The position numbers and the translations under genes were made by a program. This document shows, piece after piece, positions 8,790-17,921 of a DNA stretch of 64,000 bases; position 1 is the first letter of the stretch, and each line of letters starts with the position of its first letter. The stretch lies in NCBI RefSeq assembly GCF_001813675.1, contig NZ_KV813675.1:666410-730409 (forward strand), written 5' to 3'. The notes under the pieces were generated by a model. The model made no database searches and was not told the origin of the DNA. It saw only the letters and a program-made list of their open reading frames with translations. The stretch comes from Streptococcus sp. HMSC078D09. Its GTDB lineage: Bacteria; Bacillota; Bacilli; Lactobacillales; Streptococcaceae.

Positions 8790-9745
8790 TGAGTATTGTA
8801 ACGATTTTAAGTATTCTTGTTTCCTCTATGATTGTGTATGCGGCGCCGCTGATCTTCACAAGTATCGGAGGAGCATACTCAGAACACGCTGGGGTTGTTA
8901 ACGTTGGTCTAGAAGGAATCATGGTTATGGGAGCCTTCTCAGGTATTATCTTTAACTTGACTTTTGAGCCTGAGTTAGGAAGTTTGACACCATGGTTGTC
9001 CTTGATCGTTGCTGCAGGGATTGGAGTACTCTTCTCCTTGATTCACGCGGTGGCAACCATTCATTTCCGTGCTGACCATATCGTCTCAGGTACGGTATTG
9101 AACTTGATGGCACCTCCATTGGCCGTCTTCCTTGTTAAAGCGATGTATAACAAGGGACAAACTGATAATATCAAAGTTGCCTTCGGGAAAACATCGATTC
9201 CAGTCTTATCTAAAATTCCGGTGATTGGGGATATTTTCTTCAACAATGCCAGCATCATCGGTTGGGTTGCGATTCTCTTTTCATTCTTTGCTTGGTTTAT
9301 CATGTTCAAGACGAAATTTGGATTGCGTCTTCGTTCAGTTGGTGAACACCCTCAAGCAGCAGATACATTGGGAATCAATGTATATAGAATGCGCTACTTA
9401 GGAGTGATGATCTCAGGTGCCCTTGCAGGAATCGGAGGAGCCATTTACGCTCAGTCAGTTTCTGTTAACTTCGCGGTGACTACTATTGTAGGTCCTGGAT
9501 TTATCGCCCTTGCGGCTATGATTTTCGGGAAATGGAACCCAATCGGGGCCATGCTTGCTAGTCTCTTCTTTGGAGCTTCACAAAGTTTGGCTGTTATCGG
9601 GAATCAATTGCCTTTGCTTAAAGGTATCCCATCCATCTACTTGCAAATTGCGCCTTACGTCTTGACCATGGTTGTCTTGGCAGCCTTCTTCGGACAAGCA
9701 GTTGCGCCAAAAGCAGATGGTGTTAACTACATTAAATCGAAATAA
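8789..9745 (+). CDS. nupC: Nucleoside ABC transporter permease
   Basis: A 318-residue second permease of the BPD_transp_2 family. GVVNVGLEGIMVMGAF near the N-terminus and LRLRSVGEHPQAADTLGI near residue 190 are the counterparts of the NupB motifs. It pairs with NupB in the membrane. The ATG overlaps the last base of the nupB stop. It is the last gene of the nucleoside operon; the palindromic repeat at 9752 begins seven bases after the stop and probably ends transcription. Confidence 0.9.
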   Translation: MSIVTILSILVSSMIVYAAPLIFTSIGGAYSEHAGVVNVGLEGIMVMGAFSGIIFNLTFEPELGSLTPWLSLIVAAGIGVLFSLIHAVATIHFRADHIVSGTVLNLMAPPLAVFLVKAMYNKGQTDNIKVAFGKTSIPVLSKIPVIGDIFFNNASIIGWVAILFSFFAWFIMFKTKFGLRLRSVGEHPQAADTLGINVYRMRYLGVMISGALAGIGGAIYAQSVSVNFAVTTIVGPGFIALAAMIFGKWNPIGAMLASLFFGASQSLAVIGNQLPLLKGIPSIYLQIAPYVLTMVVLAAFFGQAVAPKADGVNYIKSK

Positions 9746-9751
9746 TGCACA

Positions 9752-9936
9752 GAGAGAGGTTGGGACAAAAGTCCTAGCCTCTCAATTATTTTTGGATTGT
9801 CGAGTAAGACGCAGTGGTTGAGTGGGCTCTACTACGCTGATTTCATCAGCTTTTACAGCCCTACTCAACTGTGCGGAGGTGGGACGACGAAATCGAATTC
9901 TAACGAATGACCGATTTCTGTCTCACTCTCTCTTTT
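9752..9936 (+). repeat. Palindromic intergenic repeat, copy A
   Basis: First of three near-identical elements of about 180 bp in the window (others at 28801-28983, inverted, and 37960-38140). It contains a terminator-like hairpin (AGAGG...CCTCT), a central cruciform (GTTGAGTGGGCT with AGCCCTACTCAAC, enclosing GCTGAT/ATCAGC) and a third stem (GAAATCG/CGATTTC), then TGTCTCACTCTCT. No frame is shared by the copies. It occupies nearly all of the 275-base gap after nupC. Confidence 0.85.
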
Positions 9937-10020
9937 GCTTTCTAAAGGCCCCTCATAGTCGCAATTTCTTTAGATTTAGGGTACAATAAGAATACAACTT
10001 TACACGTATTGGAGGAGCAG

Positions 10021-10623
10021 ATGTTTAAGTGGATGAGACGCCTGATTGGCATGGTGATCGTTTTATTTATGTTATTAGTGATCTTGTTGGTCCCTGGATC
10101 TATTCCTGAAGGGGAGCAGCTGAGAAATGTGCAGGCAGGGAGTTCTTTGATTGAGCTGGCTCAAAATGCTGTTTCAAACGCCTCTGTAAGCACTGAAGGA
10201 CTCTCAACTGAGCTGAATCTCAATTCTGTGCAATTGAGTCAGGTCGTAAAAACAAGTGCTGGTTCTGCCCTTGACAATTCTGACTATCAAAAGATGGCAC
10301 TAGGAATGGATGGCAATGACCTTCACGTCAAAGTTCCTGTTTCCTTAGGACCAGTTGATAGCTATTTAGATTTAACTATGACCGGCCAAGTTGAAAACAA
10401 TGTCATGAATTTGACCGTTACCGGTGCTAAATTAGGGAAAATGCCCATTCCAAAATTCTTGGTTCTCAACTATTTGAAGGATCAATCCAATCAAAATGGA
10501 GGCGGCTTCACAGTGAATGGTGATCAAATCACCCTTGATATCCCTCAAGCAGGCTATAGCATCTCAAAAGCGAGAGTGGAAAATGGCAATGCTAAGGTAA
10601 CCGTTAGTATATCCTTGTTTTAA
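10021..10623 (+). CDS. YpmS-like membrane-anchored protein
   Basis: A 200-residue protein with one N-terminal membrane segment (MVIVLFMLLVILLV, residues about 11-24) and an extracytoplasmic domain. LSTELNLNSVQLSQVV, the DYQKMALGMDGNDLHVKVPV stretch and GKMPIPKFLVLNYLKDQ recall the YpmS/DUF2140 family, whose function is not established. ATG at 10021 follows GGAGGAG with good spacing. A likely -10 (TACAAT) lies about 35 bases upstream. It is followed 21 bases later by cutC. Family assignment is from pattern recall and is moderately secure. Confidence 0.7.
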   Translation: MFKWMRRLIGMVIVLFMLLVILLVPGSIPEGEQLRNVQAGSSLIELAQNAVSNASVSTEGLSTELNLNSVQLSQVVKTSAGSALDNSDYQKMALGMDGNDLHVKVPVSLGPVDSYLDLTMTGQVENNVMNLTVTGAKLGKMPIPKFLVLNYLKDQSNQNGGGFTVNGDQITLDIPQAGYSISKARVENGNAKVTVSISLF

Positions 10624-10644
10624 GTCTTTGTAATTGGAGTTGTC

Positions 10645-11280
10645 ATGCTTGTCTTTGAATTTTGTGCAGAGAATTTAACTTATATTGATAAGGCGATTGC
10701 TGCTGGGGCAGGTCGCATTGAACTGTGCGATAACCTGGCAGTAGGAGGGACCACACCTAGTATAGGTGTGATCAATGAAGCAATCAAACTGACAAGAGAG
10801 AAGTCCGTGGATCTATGTGTCATTATCCGACCCCGAGGTGGCGATTTTGTCTATACTGATCTGGAAGTCGAAGCTATGCTGACGGATATTCGTGCTGCGA
10901 AAGAAATAGGGGTTACTTGTTTTGTGCTGGGAGCGCTGACGAGCGATCGAAAGTTGGACCAGAGGATCATGCAGCTTTTACTAGCAGCCTGTGGAGAGGC
11001 AGAGGTTGTCTTTCATATGGCCTTTGATGAGTTAGCTCATACAGATCAGCTAGAAGCGATTGAGTGGCTTTCTGATCAGGGTGTAGCCCGCATTTTATCA
11101 CGAGCTGGAAGTCCAGGTGACCCACTAGAGCAACGTTTTGCACACTATCATCGTTTATTAGATGCGGCTAAGGGAAAAATTCAGATCCTGCCAGGTGGAG
11201 GTGTGACCCTTGACAATCGTCAGCTCTTTTTGGAGCAATTGGGCGTTTGTCAACTGCATGGCACGCGCATCGTGTTTTAA
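10645..11280 (+). CDS. cutC: CutC family protein
   Basis: A 211-residue TIM-barrel protein of the CutC family (full length is usually 200-250). GAGRIELCDNLAVGGTTPS near residue 22 and VIIRPRGGDFVYTDLE near residue 65 are diagnostic, and the C-terminal ILPGGGVTLDN is present. The family was linked to copper homeostasis, but this role is disputed. GGAG precedes the ATG. No copper transporter or chaperone lies nearby. Confidence 0.88.
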   Translation: MLVFEFCAENLTYIDKAIAAGAGRIELCDNLAVGGTTPSIGVINEAIKLTREKSVDLCVIIRPRGGDFVYTDLEVEAMLTDIRAAKEIGVTCFVLGALTSDRKLDQRIMQLLLAACGEAEVVFHMAFDELAHTDQLEAIEWLSDQGVARILSRAGSPGDPLEQRFAHYHRLLDAAKGKIQILPGGGVTLDNRQLFLEQLGVCQLHGTRIVF

Positions 11281-11383
11281 AGAAGAAACGATCACTGCTT
11301 GAAGTAGTTTTGAAGATCCGTTATCAAGGTTGGGGACGTTGTTTCCAGCCTCTTCTAGTGCAAAAATGAATAAGGGAGAGAAA

Positions 11384-12049
11384 ATGTTTTTAGAGCATTA
11401 TTTTGACCGGTACACCTTTCAGCCAGAAAAGGGATTGGCTTACGGATTTGAGAAGAGAGGGGTAGGCTATGAGTACCAGTGTCCCGTCTTATCTGACACT
11501 TTTCTCTTAAAGGTCCGTGTCTGCGACCAGAAGATTTCTTTTCAGGTCTATGATCAGGATACAGGGGACGAGTATATCCAGATCCATCTGGAACAGCTAC
11601 AAGGAAATTTCGTCGGCCAAGTCAGGGAAGCCTGTCAGGAAAGTCTTGCAAGGATTCGGCAAGCTTGTTTTGAGGTAGAAGAATTTCTCTATCCTCAAGC
11701 CAAGCGTCTCATGGCCTATATCTCCCTGCACTATCAGGGAACGATTGAGTATTTGTGGGAGAGATCTCCGGAATCCGGTGCCATTCGCCACCGAGACACC
11801 CTCAAGTGGTATGGTGTCTTTATGACCATTGATTGGAAAAAACTGGATGCTGGCAAGTCTGGGAAAATAGAAGTTTTGAATGTTAAGTCTGATCAAGTAG
11901 CCCATTTCATCCAGCAGAAAGGGATTTATCCAGCTTTTCATATGAATAAAAACTATTGGGTGAGTATCCCTCTAGATGAAACAATTACTGATGAGGACTT
12001 GTTTGCTCTAGTGGATAGTAGCTGGCAACTCACCAAAAAGGGGAAATAA
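11384..12049 (+). CDS. MmcQ/YjbR family protein
   Basis: A protein of 221 residues. Its C-terminal half has the compact MmcQ/YjbR fold pattern: KWYGVFMTIDWKKLD, IEVLNVKSDQVAHFIQ, IYPAFHMNKNYWVSIPLD and a final DLFALVDSSWQLTKK. The N-terminal half is not recognised. The start at 11384 has AAGGGAGAG upstream; earlier in-frame ATGs lie at 11366 and 11330 but lack a ribosome site. It ends one base before the first ABC exporter subunit and is likely co-transcribed with it. Molecular function is unknown; the fold resembles DNA-binding TfoX-like proteins. Confidence 0.72.
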   Translation: MFLEHYFDRYTFQPEKGLAYGFEKRGVGYEYQCPVLSDTFLLKVRVCDQKISFQVYDQDTGDEYIQIHLEQLQGNFVGQVREACQESLARIRQACFEVEEFLYPQAKRLMAYISLHYQGTIEYLWERSPESGAIRHRDTLKWYGVFMTIDWKKLDAGKSGKIEVLNVKSDQVAHFIQQKGIYPAFHMNKNYWVSIPLDETITDEDLFALVDSSWQLTKKGK

Positions 12050-12050
12050 G

Positions 12051-13805
12051 ATGAATCTGTTGAGGAAATTATCTTGGTTTTTTAATTTAGAGAAGAAGCG
12101 CTACTTGATCGGGATAGGGTCCTTGATCTTGGTTAGCTTTTTAAACCTCATTCCTCCAAGAATCATGGGACTTGTGATCGATTTGATCGATAAAAGAAGG
12201 CTGACACTAGGGCAGTTAGTTGTGGATATTGCCCTTTTGGTCCTCGCAGCTCTAGCCATGTATGGCCTTCGTTTTGTCTGGAGACGCTATATTTTTGGAA
12301 CGGCCAATAAGTTGGCTCGGATCTTGCGTTACCGTTTGTTCAAGCAATTTACGCTCATGTCTCCGTCTTTTTATCAGCGTTATCGGACAGGGGATCTCAT
12401 GGCCCATGCTACTAATGATATCAATGCGGTAACCATGTTTGCTGGTGGTGGAGTCATGTCTGCTGTAGATGCTTCTGTGACAGCCTTGGTGACCCTGGTC
12501 AGCATGTTTTTCATGATTGATTGGCGCTTAACCCTCTTGGCTATTTTGCCCCTACCGGTTATGGTGGTAGTGACTTCCGCCATTGGCCGCAAAAACCACA
12601 AAGCCTTCAAAGAGGCCCAAGAAGGCTTCTCAGAGCTGAACAACTTTGTTCAGGAATCAGTATCAGGAGTCAAGGTGACCAAATCCTTTGGCTTTCAGGC
12701 AGATGAGATTCGTGCTTTTGAAAAGACCAATCAGATAGTCTTTCGAAAAAATATGACTTCAGCCGGTTACAATGCTTTGTTTGATCCGACTACTCTTCTT
12801 TTTGTCGGTCTCTCCTATGTTTTGACGCTCTACTTCGGAGGTCTATTTGTTCAGGAAGGGAGCCTGACGGTTGGACAAATCGTAACCTTTATTACCTATC
12901 TCAATATGCTCGTCTGGCCCCTTCAAGCCATGGGCTTCTTGTTTAATATTAGTCAGCGTGCTAGCGTTTCCTATGATCGGATTGAGACACTTTTAGCAGA
13001 AACACCTGATATCCAAGATCCAAGTCAACCAGTTACAGTCATTCAAAATGGCGATTTGGAATATGACATTGAAGAATTCGCCTATGAGAAAGAGCCTGTC
13101 CTTGAGAAGGTTGCCTTTCATTTAGAAAAAGGGCAAACCCTTGGAATTGTAGGACCAACTGGATCTGGAAAGACCACCTTGTTGCGTCTCTTGCTTAGAG
13201 AGTATGACTTGGAGCAGGGAGATATCTTGCTAAATGGGATCTCCATCAAACATTATCGCTTAGAAGATCTTCGAAGCTTGATCGGTTACGTCCCTCAAGA
13301 TCAGATCCTCTTTGCCATGACCATTCGCGAGAATGTCGCTTTTTCAGATCCACAGATCGAGGAAGAAGAGGTAATGAAGGCTCTGAGAACTTGTGGGGTT
13401 TATGAAGATATTCTGGCCATGCCAGACCAGATGGAGACAGTGCTGGGAGAGAGAGGGGTCTCTCTTTCTGGCGGACAAAAGCAACGGATTGCCATGAGTC
13501 GTGCTTTGGTCATGAATCCTGAGATCTTGATCTTGGATGATTCACTTTCTGCAGTAGATGCTAAAACGGAGCACCAGATCATTGAAAATATGAAGCAGGA
13601 ACGCAAGGGGAAAACAACGATCATCACAGCCCATCGCCTATCAGCGATCGTTCATGCGGATTTGATTCTGGTAATGGAGAATGGACAGATTAAAGAGCGA
13701 GGAAATCACGAGGAATTAATGGCTCAAAAAGGTTGGTACTATGAAACCTACCAAGCCCAACAATTATCAGAAGAAATGGAGGGAAAGCTGAATGAAAACA
13801 TCTGA
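12051..13805 (+). CDS. Heterodimeric ABC exporter, subunit 1 (degenerate ATP site)
   Basis: A 584-residue half-transporter with six membrane segments (residues about 15-300) fused to an ATPase domain. Walker A is GPTGSGKTTLLRLL and the signature is LSGGQKQR. Walker B reads LILDDSLSAVD, with Asp where the catalytic Glu should be, the hallmark of the non-hydrolysing half of heterodimeric exporters such as BmrC/BmrD, LmrC/LmrD and PatA/PatB. It overlaps subunit 2 by 14 bases. Likely substrates are drugs or lipophilic compounds, by family only. Confidence 0.88.
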   Translation: MNLLRKLSWFFNLEKKRYLIGIGSLILVSFLNLIPPRIMGLVIDLIDKRRLTLGQLVVDIALLVLAALAMYGLRFVWRRYIFGTANKLARILRYRLFKQFTLMSPSFYQRYRTGDLMAHATNDINAVTMFAGGGVMSAVDASVTALVTLVSMFFMIDWRLTLLAILPLPVMVVVTSAIGRKNHKAFKEAQEGFSELNNFVQESVSGVKVTKSFGFQADEIRAFEKTNQIVFRKNMTSAGYNALFDPTTLLFVGLSYVLTLYFGGLFVQEGSLTVGQIVTFITYLNMLVWPLQAMGFLFNISQRASVSYDRIETLLAETPDIQDPSQPVTVIQNGDLEYDIEEFAYEKEPVLEKVAFHLEKGQTLGIVGPTGSGKTTLLRLLLREYDLEQGDILLNGISIKHYRLEDLRSLIGYVPQDQILFAMTIRENVAFSDPQIEEEEVMKALRTCGVYEDILAMPDQMETVLGERGVSLSGGQKQRIAMSRALVMNPEILILDDSLSAVDAKTEHQIIENMKQERKGKTTIITAHRLSAIVHADLILVMENGQIKERGNHEELMAQKGWYYETYQAQQLSEEMEGKLNENI

Positions 13806-15546
13806 AGCTCATGTGATGAAGCGGCTCTTGACTTACATGTGGCGTTATAAATGGTTAACGGCCCTAGCCTTAGCCTTTACCTTCCTAACTAGTCTGTTAT
13901 TGACGGCGATCCCTCTTGCAGCTCGCTGGTATATTGACCACCTAGTGGATCCAACAGAAGCCGGCTCTCCAGTACTGACAGCTTTTCAGTTTTTGATTCT
14001 CTACTATGGGTTATTCATTGGGCGTGTGCTGGCAACTTACCTGAGCCAGTTAACCTTTGCGCGTGTATCCAATTCCATCGTAAGAGATATCCGTCTAGAT
14101 ATTTTCAAAAATCTTCAAAGACTGGGCATGTCCTTTTATGACCAGACAGCAGCAGGTTCGATTGTCTCGCGTGTGACCAATGATACACAGGCAGTCGCAG
14201 ATATGTTTTCTACGGTCTTTTCAAGCCTGGTTTCATCCTTTTTACTCTTTCTAGTCACCCTGGTAACCATGTTTAGTTTGGACTGGCATTTGACCATTTG
14301 GATCCTGCCTTTTCTTCCCATTATTTGGTTTTCCATCCGTCTCTATCGCAAGTTATCCAATCGCTTGGTCAAGATGACCCGACAAAAATTATCAGATATC
14401 AATGTAAAATTATCGGAATCCATTGAAGGAATGCGGATCGTGCAGGCCTTTCGTCAAGAAAAGCGCTTGACGGATGAATTCGAACAGATTAATGGGGAAC
14501 ATTTGGATTACGCCAACCGATCTGTGGATGTCAATTCCCTCTTTTTGAGGCCAGCTATGACCCTGTTACAGGTTCTGGCTTATGCGGTTATTCTAACCTT
14601 TTTCGGCCTAAATTGGCAGTCCTCTGGCTTTACAGCAGGTCTTATCTATGCCTTTATCCAGTATGTTAGCCAGCTTTTCCAGCCCTTGATTGATGTCACT
14701 CAAAATTTTGCAACCTTGCAGACCTCTACCATTTCAGCAGCGCGTGTCTTTGAGATGATGGATCGAGACGACTATGAGCCCAAGCAAGCTGGTAGCCTGA
14801 AAGAAATCGAGCGGGGAGATATTCGCTTTGACCATGTATCTTTTTCTTATGATGGCAAACGGGATGTCCTAAAAGATATCTCCTTTGAGGTCAAAAACGG
14901 ACAAACCATCGCTTTTGTTGGTCATACTGGTTCTGGTAAATCCTCTATTATCAATCTCTTCATGCGCTTTTATGAATTTGATCGTGGCCAGATCTTGATT
15001 GATGGACAGGATATCAAGGACTATAGCCAGGAAGCCTTGCGCAAGTCCATTGGTCTAGTGTTGCAGGAACCCTTCCTCTATCATGGAACCATTGCTTCTA
15101 ATATCCGAATGTATCATGAAGAACTGACAGATGAGGAAATCCGACAAGCAGCTGCATTTGTGGATGTAGCAGACTTTATTGAGAGTCTACCTGGTGGCTA
15201 TGATCATCCGGTAACAGAGCGGGGTTCTACCTTATCGACCGGTCAGCGTCAGCTTCTGGCTTTTGCCCGGACCATTGCTGCTCAGCCTAAGATCCTCATT
15301 TTGGATGAGGCCACTGCCAATATCGACCAAGAGACGGAAGAGATGATCCAAAACTCTCTGAAGAAGATGCGCCAAGGGCGGACAACCATTGCCATTGCCC
15401 ATCGTCTTTCTACCATCCAAGATGCCGATTGCATCTATGTTCTCGATAAAGGAAAAATCATCGAATCAGGCAATCACGATCAACTCATTGCTCTAGGAGG
15501 AACGTATAAGAAAATGTATGATCTCCAGGCCGGTATGATGAAATAA
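13792..15546 (+). CDS. Heterodimeric ABC exporter, subunit 2 (consensus ATP site)
   Basis: A 584-residue partner of the preceding gene, with an N-terminal six-helix domain and a C-terminal ATPase. Walker A GHTGSGKSSIINLF, Walker B LILDEATANID with the catalytic Glu, and the H-loop IAIAHRLSTI are intact. The signature is LSTGQRQL, with Thr for the first Gly. GGAGGGAAAGCTGA precedes the ATG within the end of subunit 1. A second in-frame ATG lies eight codons on. Together the two subunits make one asymmetric exporter. Confidence 0.88.
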   Translation: MKTSEAHVMKRLLTYMWRYKWLTALALAFTFLTSLLLTAIPLAARWYIDHLVDPTEAGSPVLTAFQFLILYYGLFIGRVLATYLSQLTFARVSNSIVRDIRLDIFKNLQRLGMSFYDQTAAGSIVSRVTNDTQAVADMFSTVFSSLVSSFLLFLVTLVTMFSLDWHLTIWILPFLPIIWFSIRLYRKLSNRLVKMTRQKLSDINVKLSESIEGMRIVQAFRQEKRLTDEFEQINGEHLDYANRSVDVNSLFLRPAMTLLQVLAYAVILTFFGLNWQSSGFTAGLIYAFIQYVSQLFQPLIDVTQNFATLQTSTISAARVFEMMDRDDYEPKQAGSLKEIERGDIRFDHVSFSYDGKRDVLKDISFEVKNGQTIAFVGHTGSGKSSIINLFMRFYEFDRGQILIDGQDIKDYSQEALRKSIGLVLQEPFLYHGTIASNIRMYHEELTDEEIRQAAAFVDVADFIESLPGGYDHPVTERGSTLSTGQRQLLAFARTIAAQPKILILDEATANIDQETEEMIQNSLKKMRQGRTTIAIAHRLSTIQDADCIYVLDKGKIIESGNHDQLIALGGTYKKMYDLQAGMMK

Positions 15547-15551
15547 GGACA

Positions 15552-15585
15552 AACAAGGTCTAAATGCAAATTTAACCTTGTTTTT
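15552..15585 (+). terminator. Terminator of the ABC exporter operon
   Basis: AACAAGGT (15552-15559) pairs with ACCTTGTT (15575-15582), followed by TTTC. It lies six bases after the stop codon of subunit 2. Confidence 0.75.
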
Positions 15586-15638
15586 CTTTCTTGAAAGCTG
15601 TAAAATAAAGAAAAGAACAGAAAAAGGGAGCATACACC

Positions 15639-15887
15639 ATGTCAAACGATCTGATCATGATGGGAGTTGTGATTGTCTTATTTGGACTCTACTTCACCCT
15701 TCAAGTTGAGCTCAATAGAGTCAGAAATCAATTTACTCATTATCTTCTAAAACCAGGTAGTATTTCCAAGGAACAAAGAGAGAAGTACCTCAAAGAACCA
15801 GAGATGGAAGCGATTCGCCTGATCCGCCTCGATTATCGGATCGGCCTTCAAAATGCCAAACTTGTTTATGAGCAATTGAAGAAATAA
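15639..15887 (+). CDS. Small membrane-anchored protein of unknown function
   Basis: An 82-residue protein with one N-terminal membrane helix (IMMGVVIVLFGLYFTL, residues about 6-21) and a charged cytoplasmic tail rich in Arg, Glu and Lys (KEQREKYLKEPEMEAIRLIR). I do not recognise the family. AAAAGGGAG precedes the ATG, and a terminator lies on each side, so it appears to be a single-gene unit. The regular charge pattern and good ribosome site argue that it is a real gene. Confidence 0.7.
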   Translation: MSNDLIMMGVVIVLFGLYFTLQVELNRVRNQFTHYLLKPGSISKEQREKYLKEPEMEAIRLIRLDYRIGLQNAKLVYEQLKK

Positions 15888-15924
15888 GAAAGACCCTCGT
15901 ATAGTCTATATGAGGGTTTCTCTT
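15888..15924. terminator. Bidirectional terminator between convergent genes
   Basis: GAAAGACCCTC pairs with GAGGGTTTC around a loop, with TCTCTTTC after it on the plus strand and a purine-to-T run on the minus strand. It overlaps the last codons of the minus-strand MocR-type gene and follows the plus-strand small gene. Confidence 0.7.
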
Positions 15925-17195
15925 TCAAAAAAAGGCGTAAGCTTTGGTAAAACATTGGTCACATCTGCCGATTTGATCTTGGCGAGTTGATAAGGACAAG
16001 AAGCGATGTAGGCTGCTTCAAAGAAATCAAGCGGAAGTCCACTGTGTTTTAAGGCAGCAAGGGATTGAACTTGGCTGAGTTCTAAAAGGATCCCATCGTG
16101 GGTCAGGGTCAGATGAGGAAGAAGAGGAGACTGGGCCATCAAGGTCTTTAGACTGGCTTCTTCTTCTTTTTTTCTGGCCAAGAGTCGCTTTTTATTGGTC
16201 AGATACATACCGTTATCAATGTAGAGACTCAAAGCCTTTTGCATGATCAGATTGCTATCATAGTCCAGAATCGTCTTATAGGTCAAGACCGGCTTAAGAA
16301 GGGCTTGGGGAAGGATCATGGAAGTGATGCGAAGAGCAGAAAAGAGATTGGTCGAAAAAGATTTGATATAGATGACCCGGTCCTTTTGATCCAAATAATG
16401 AAAAGATGGAGCATTACTGCTATCAAGATCTCCCAAATAGTCGTCCTCAACAAGGTAGACATCATATTGGTCAGCTAGTTGCAAGATCGCTTCTTTCTGC
16501 TTGGTCGAATAGCTATGGCCAAGCGGATAGTGAAAACGGGGGATCGTGTAGAAGAATTTGATATGGCCACTTTTGAAAATCTCTTCAAGCTCCTCAAGAT
16601 CAATCCCCGTTAAATTACGTTGAATGGTCCGGTAGGCAAGTTGCTGTGAATCTAAGAGTTGGTTCATCCGGTGATAAGTCGGTTGCTCGATCAAGATCTG
16701 CGATTTTTTATTGGGAAAGTCAATCTGGCTGAGGATATTAAGCGCCTGTTGAGTACCAGCAGTCAAAACAATCTGATCTGCAGTCGAATAAATACCTTCT
16801 TCCTTCAATAAGCCTTGAATGGATTGGCGTACTTCGAGTAAGCCTGCTTGGTCCGAAAAGTTATTAAAGAGATAATTCTCCCGTCCAATCAAGGTTTCAT
16901 TGATACAGGTCCGAAAGTCCTCGAAAGCCTGGTTGCGGTCTTTCTCTAATTTTAGTGGAAGATCCTCATGTCGATTAGGTTCTTGCTCCAAAACATAGTA
17001 GCCACTTTGAGGCTTAGCATAGAGGAAGTGCTGGTAAGTCAAGTCCAGCAAGGCTCGTTGGACTGTGTCCTTACTACAAGAAAATTGACTAGCTAGCTGG
17101 CGAACGGAGGGAATTTTCTCTCCAGTTTCCAGTTTTCCATCTTGAATGGCTTTTTTTAGTACATGAATAATTTGTTGGTATTTGCTCGTCTTCAT
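15906..17195 (-). CDS. MocR-type regulator (GntR DNA-binding domain fused to aminotransferase domain)
   Basis: About 429 residues. The N-terminal winged helix (KIPSVRQLASQFSCSKDTVQRAL, split here by function: IPSVRQLA and CSKDTVQRALLDL) is GntR-like. The rest resembles a class I aminotransferase: VLTAGTQQALNILSQI, IEQPTYHRMNQLL, VYLVEDDYLGDLD and IYIKSFSTNLFSALRI, the last carrying the PLP lysine. Such proteins usually sense PLP or an amino compound. The start at 17195 is conservative; an in-frame ATG at 17210 lies closer to the promoter -10 (minus-strand TACAAT at 17228-17223). No PLP-synthesis genes are adjacent, so the target is unknown. Confidence 0.82.
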   Translation of the reverse strand: MKTSKYQQIIHVLKKAIQDGKLETGEKIPSVRQLASQFSCSKDTVQRALLDLTYQHFLYAKPQSGYYVLEQEPNRHEDLPLKLEKDRNQAFEDFRTCINETLIGRENYLFNNFSDQAGLLEVRQSIQGLLKEEGIYSTADQIVLTAGTQQALNILSQIDFPNKKSQILIEQPTYHRMNQLLDSQQLAYRTIQRNLTGIDLEELEEIFKSGHIKFFYTIPRFHYPLGHSYSTKQKEAILQLADQYDVYLVEDDYLGDLDSSNAPSFHYLDQKDRVIYIKSFSTNLFSALRITSMILPQALLKPVLTYKTILDYDSNLIMQKALSLYIDNGMYLTNKKRLLARKKEEEASLKTLMAQSPLLPHLTLTHDGILLELSQVQSLAALKHSGLPLDFFEAAYIASCPYQLAKIKSADVTNVLPKLTPFFERETLI

Positions 17196-17242
17196 CCTGA
17201 CTGTCCCCATACAGTTTTTTACTATTGTACAGAAAAAATCAC

Positions 17243-17266
17243 AAAAAAACCACTCCGAAGAGTGGT
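17243..17266 (-). terminator. Terminator of the DUF1836/hemolysin III operon
   Basis: On the minus strand CCACTC and GAGTGG pair around TTCG and are followed by a run of seven T. It lies just after the hemolysin III stop codon and overlaps the upstream promoter region of the MocR-type gene. Confidence 0.85.
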
Positions 17267-17273
17267 GGCAGTA

Positions 17274-17921
17274 TTACATAAAGTAAACGATGGCTAAATA
17301 CTGAAGAGCAGAAGCTGCAAGGATGAAGAGGTGCCAAATCATGTGGAAGTATGGTTTTTTCTTAGCATAAAAGCCAGCTCCAACCGTGTAGCACAGACCG
17401 CCCATGAGCATGAGACCCCAGAAGATCGGATTGGTTTGGCTAACGATTTGGGGAATAATAAAGATAACCAACCAGCCCATGATCAAGTAAAGAGCGAGAC
17501 TGAACTTTTCATTGACTTTTTTGGCAAAGATTTTGTAGAGAATACCAAAGATGGTGGTCCCCCATTGGATCAAGATAATGCTGTAGCCCATCCAGTTGTT
17601 CATCAAGGTAAGGACAACTGGTGTGTAACTACCTGCGATCGCAATGTAGATCATGGAATGGTCGATAATGCGAAGTACATACTTTTGAGGTGAATCGTAA
17701 GACATGGCATGGTAGACGGTCGAAGACAGAAACATCAAAAAGAGACTGATCACAAAGATAGAAGTCCCAAAAGCACTGAGAAGACCGTGTTGCTCAAAGC
17801 TATAGACTGCTGAGATCGGAAGCAAGATCAACATGAGAAGGGCGCCAACAGCATGGGTTACACTATTTGCGATCTCTTCTCCAAAGGATAATTTTTTACT
17901 TAGTTTCATGGTGTAATTCAT
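17274..17921 (-). CDS. Hemolysin III family membrane protein
   Basis: A 215-residue integral membrane protein with about seven helices. Family features are EEIANSVTHAVGALL near the N-terminus, SSTVYHAM, RIIDHSMIYIAIAGSYTPV in the middle and HMIWHLFILAASALQY near the end. These conserved His and Ser residues are shared with the CREST/PAQR superfamily of putative metal-dependent hydrolases. The hemolysin name is historical. It overlaps the DUF1836 gene by 26 bases, or 14 if the internal Met-Lys-Leu start is used. Confidence 0.9.
   Translation of the reverse strand: MNYTMKLSKKLSFGEEIANSVTHAVGALLMLILLPISAVYSFEQHGLLSAFGTSIFVISLFLMFLSSTVYHAMSYDSPQKYVLRIIDHSMIYIAIAGSYTPVVLTLMNNWMGYSIILIQWGTTIFGILYKIFAKKVNEKFSLALYLIMGWLVIFIIPQIVSQTNPIFWGLMLMGGLCYTVGAGFYAKKKPYFHMIWHLFILAASALQYLAIVYFM

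Noticed and set aside
9752..9936. Insertion sequence
   Set aside because: All three copies are about 180 bp with no transposase frame; at most they are non-autonomous elements.
11281..11383. A fourth palindromic repeat copy (GGTTGGGGAC...TTTCCAGCCTCTT)
   Set aside because: Only the short terminator-like hairpin resembles the repeat; the central cruciform is absent, so it is an ordinary hairpin after cutC.
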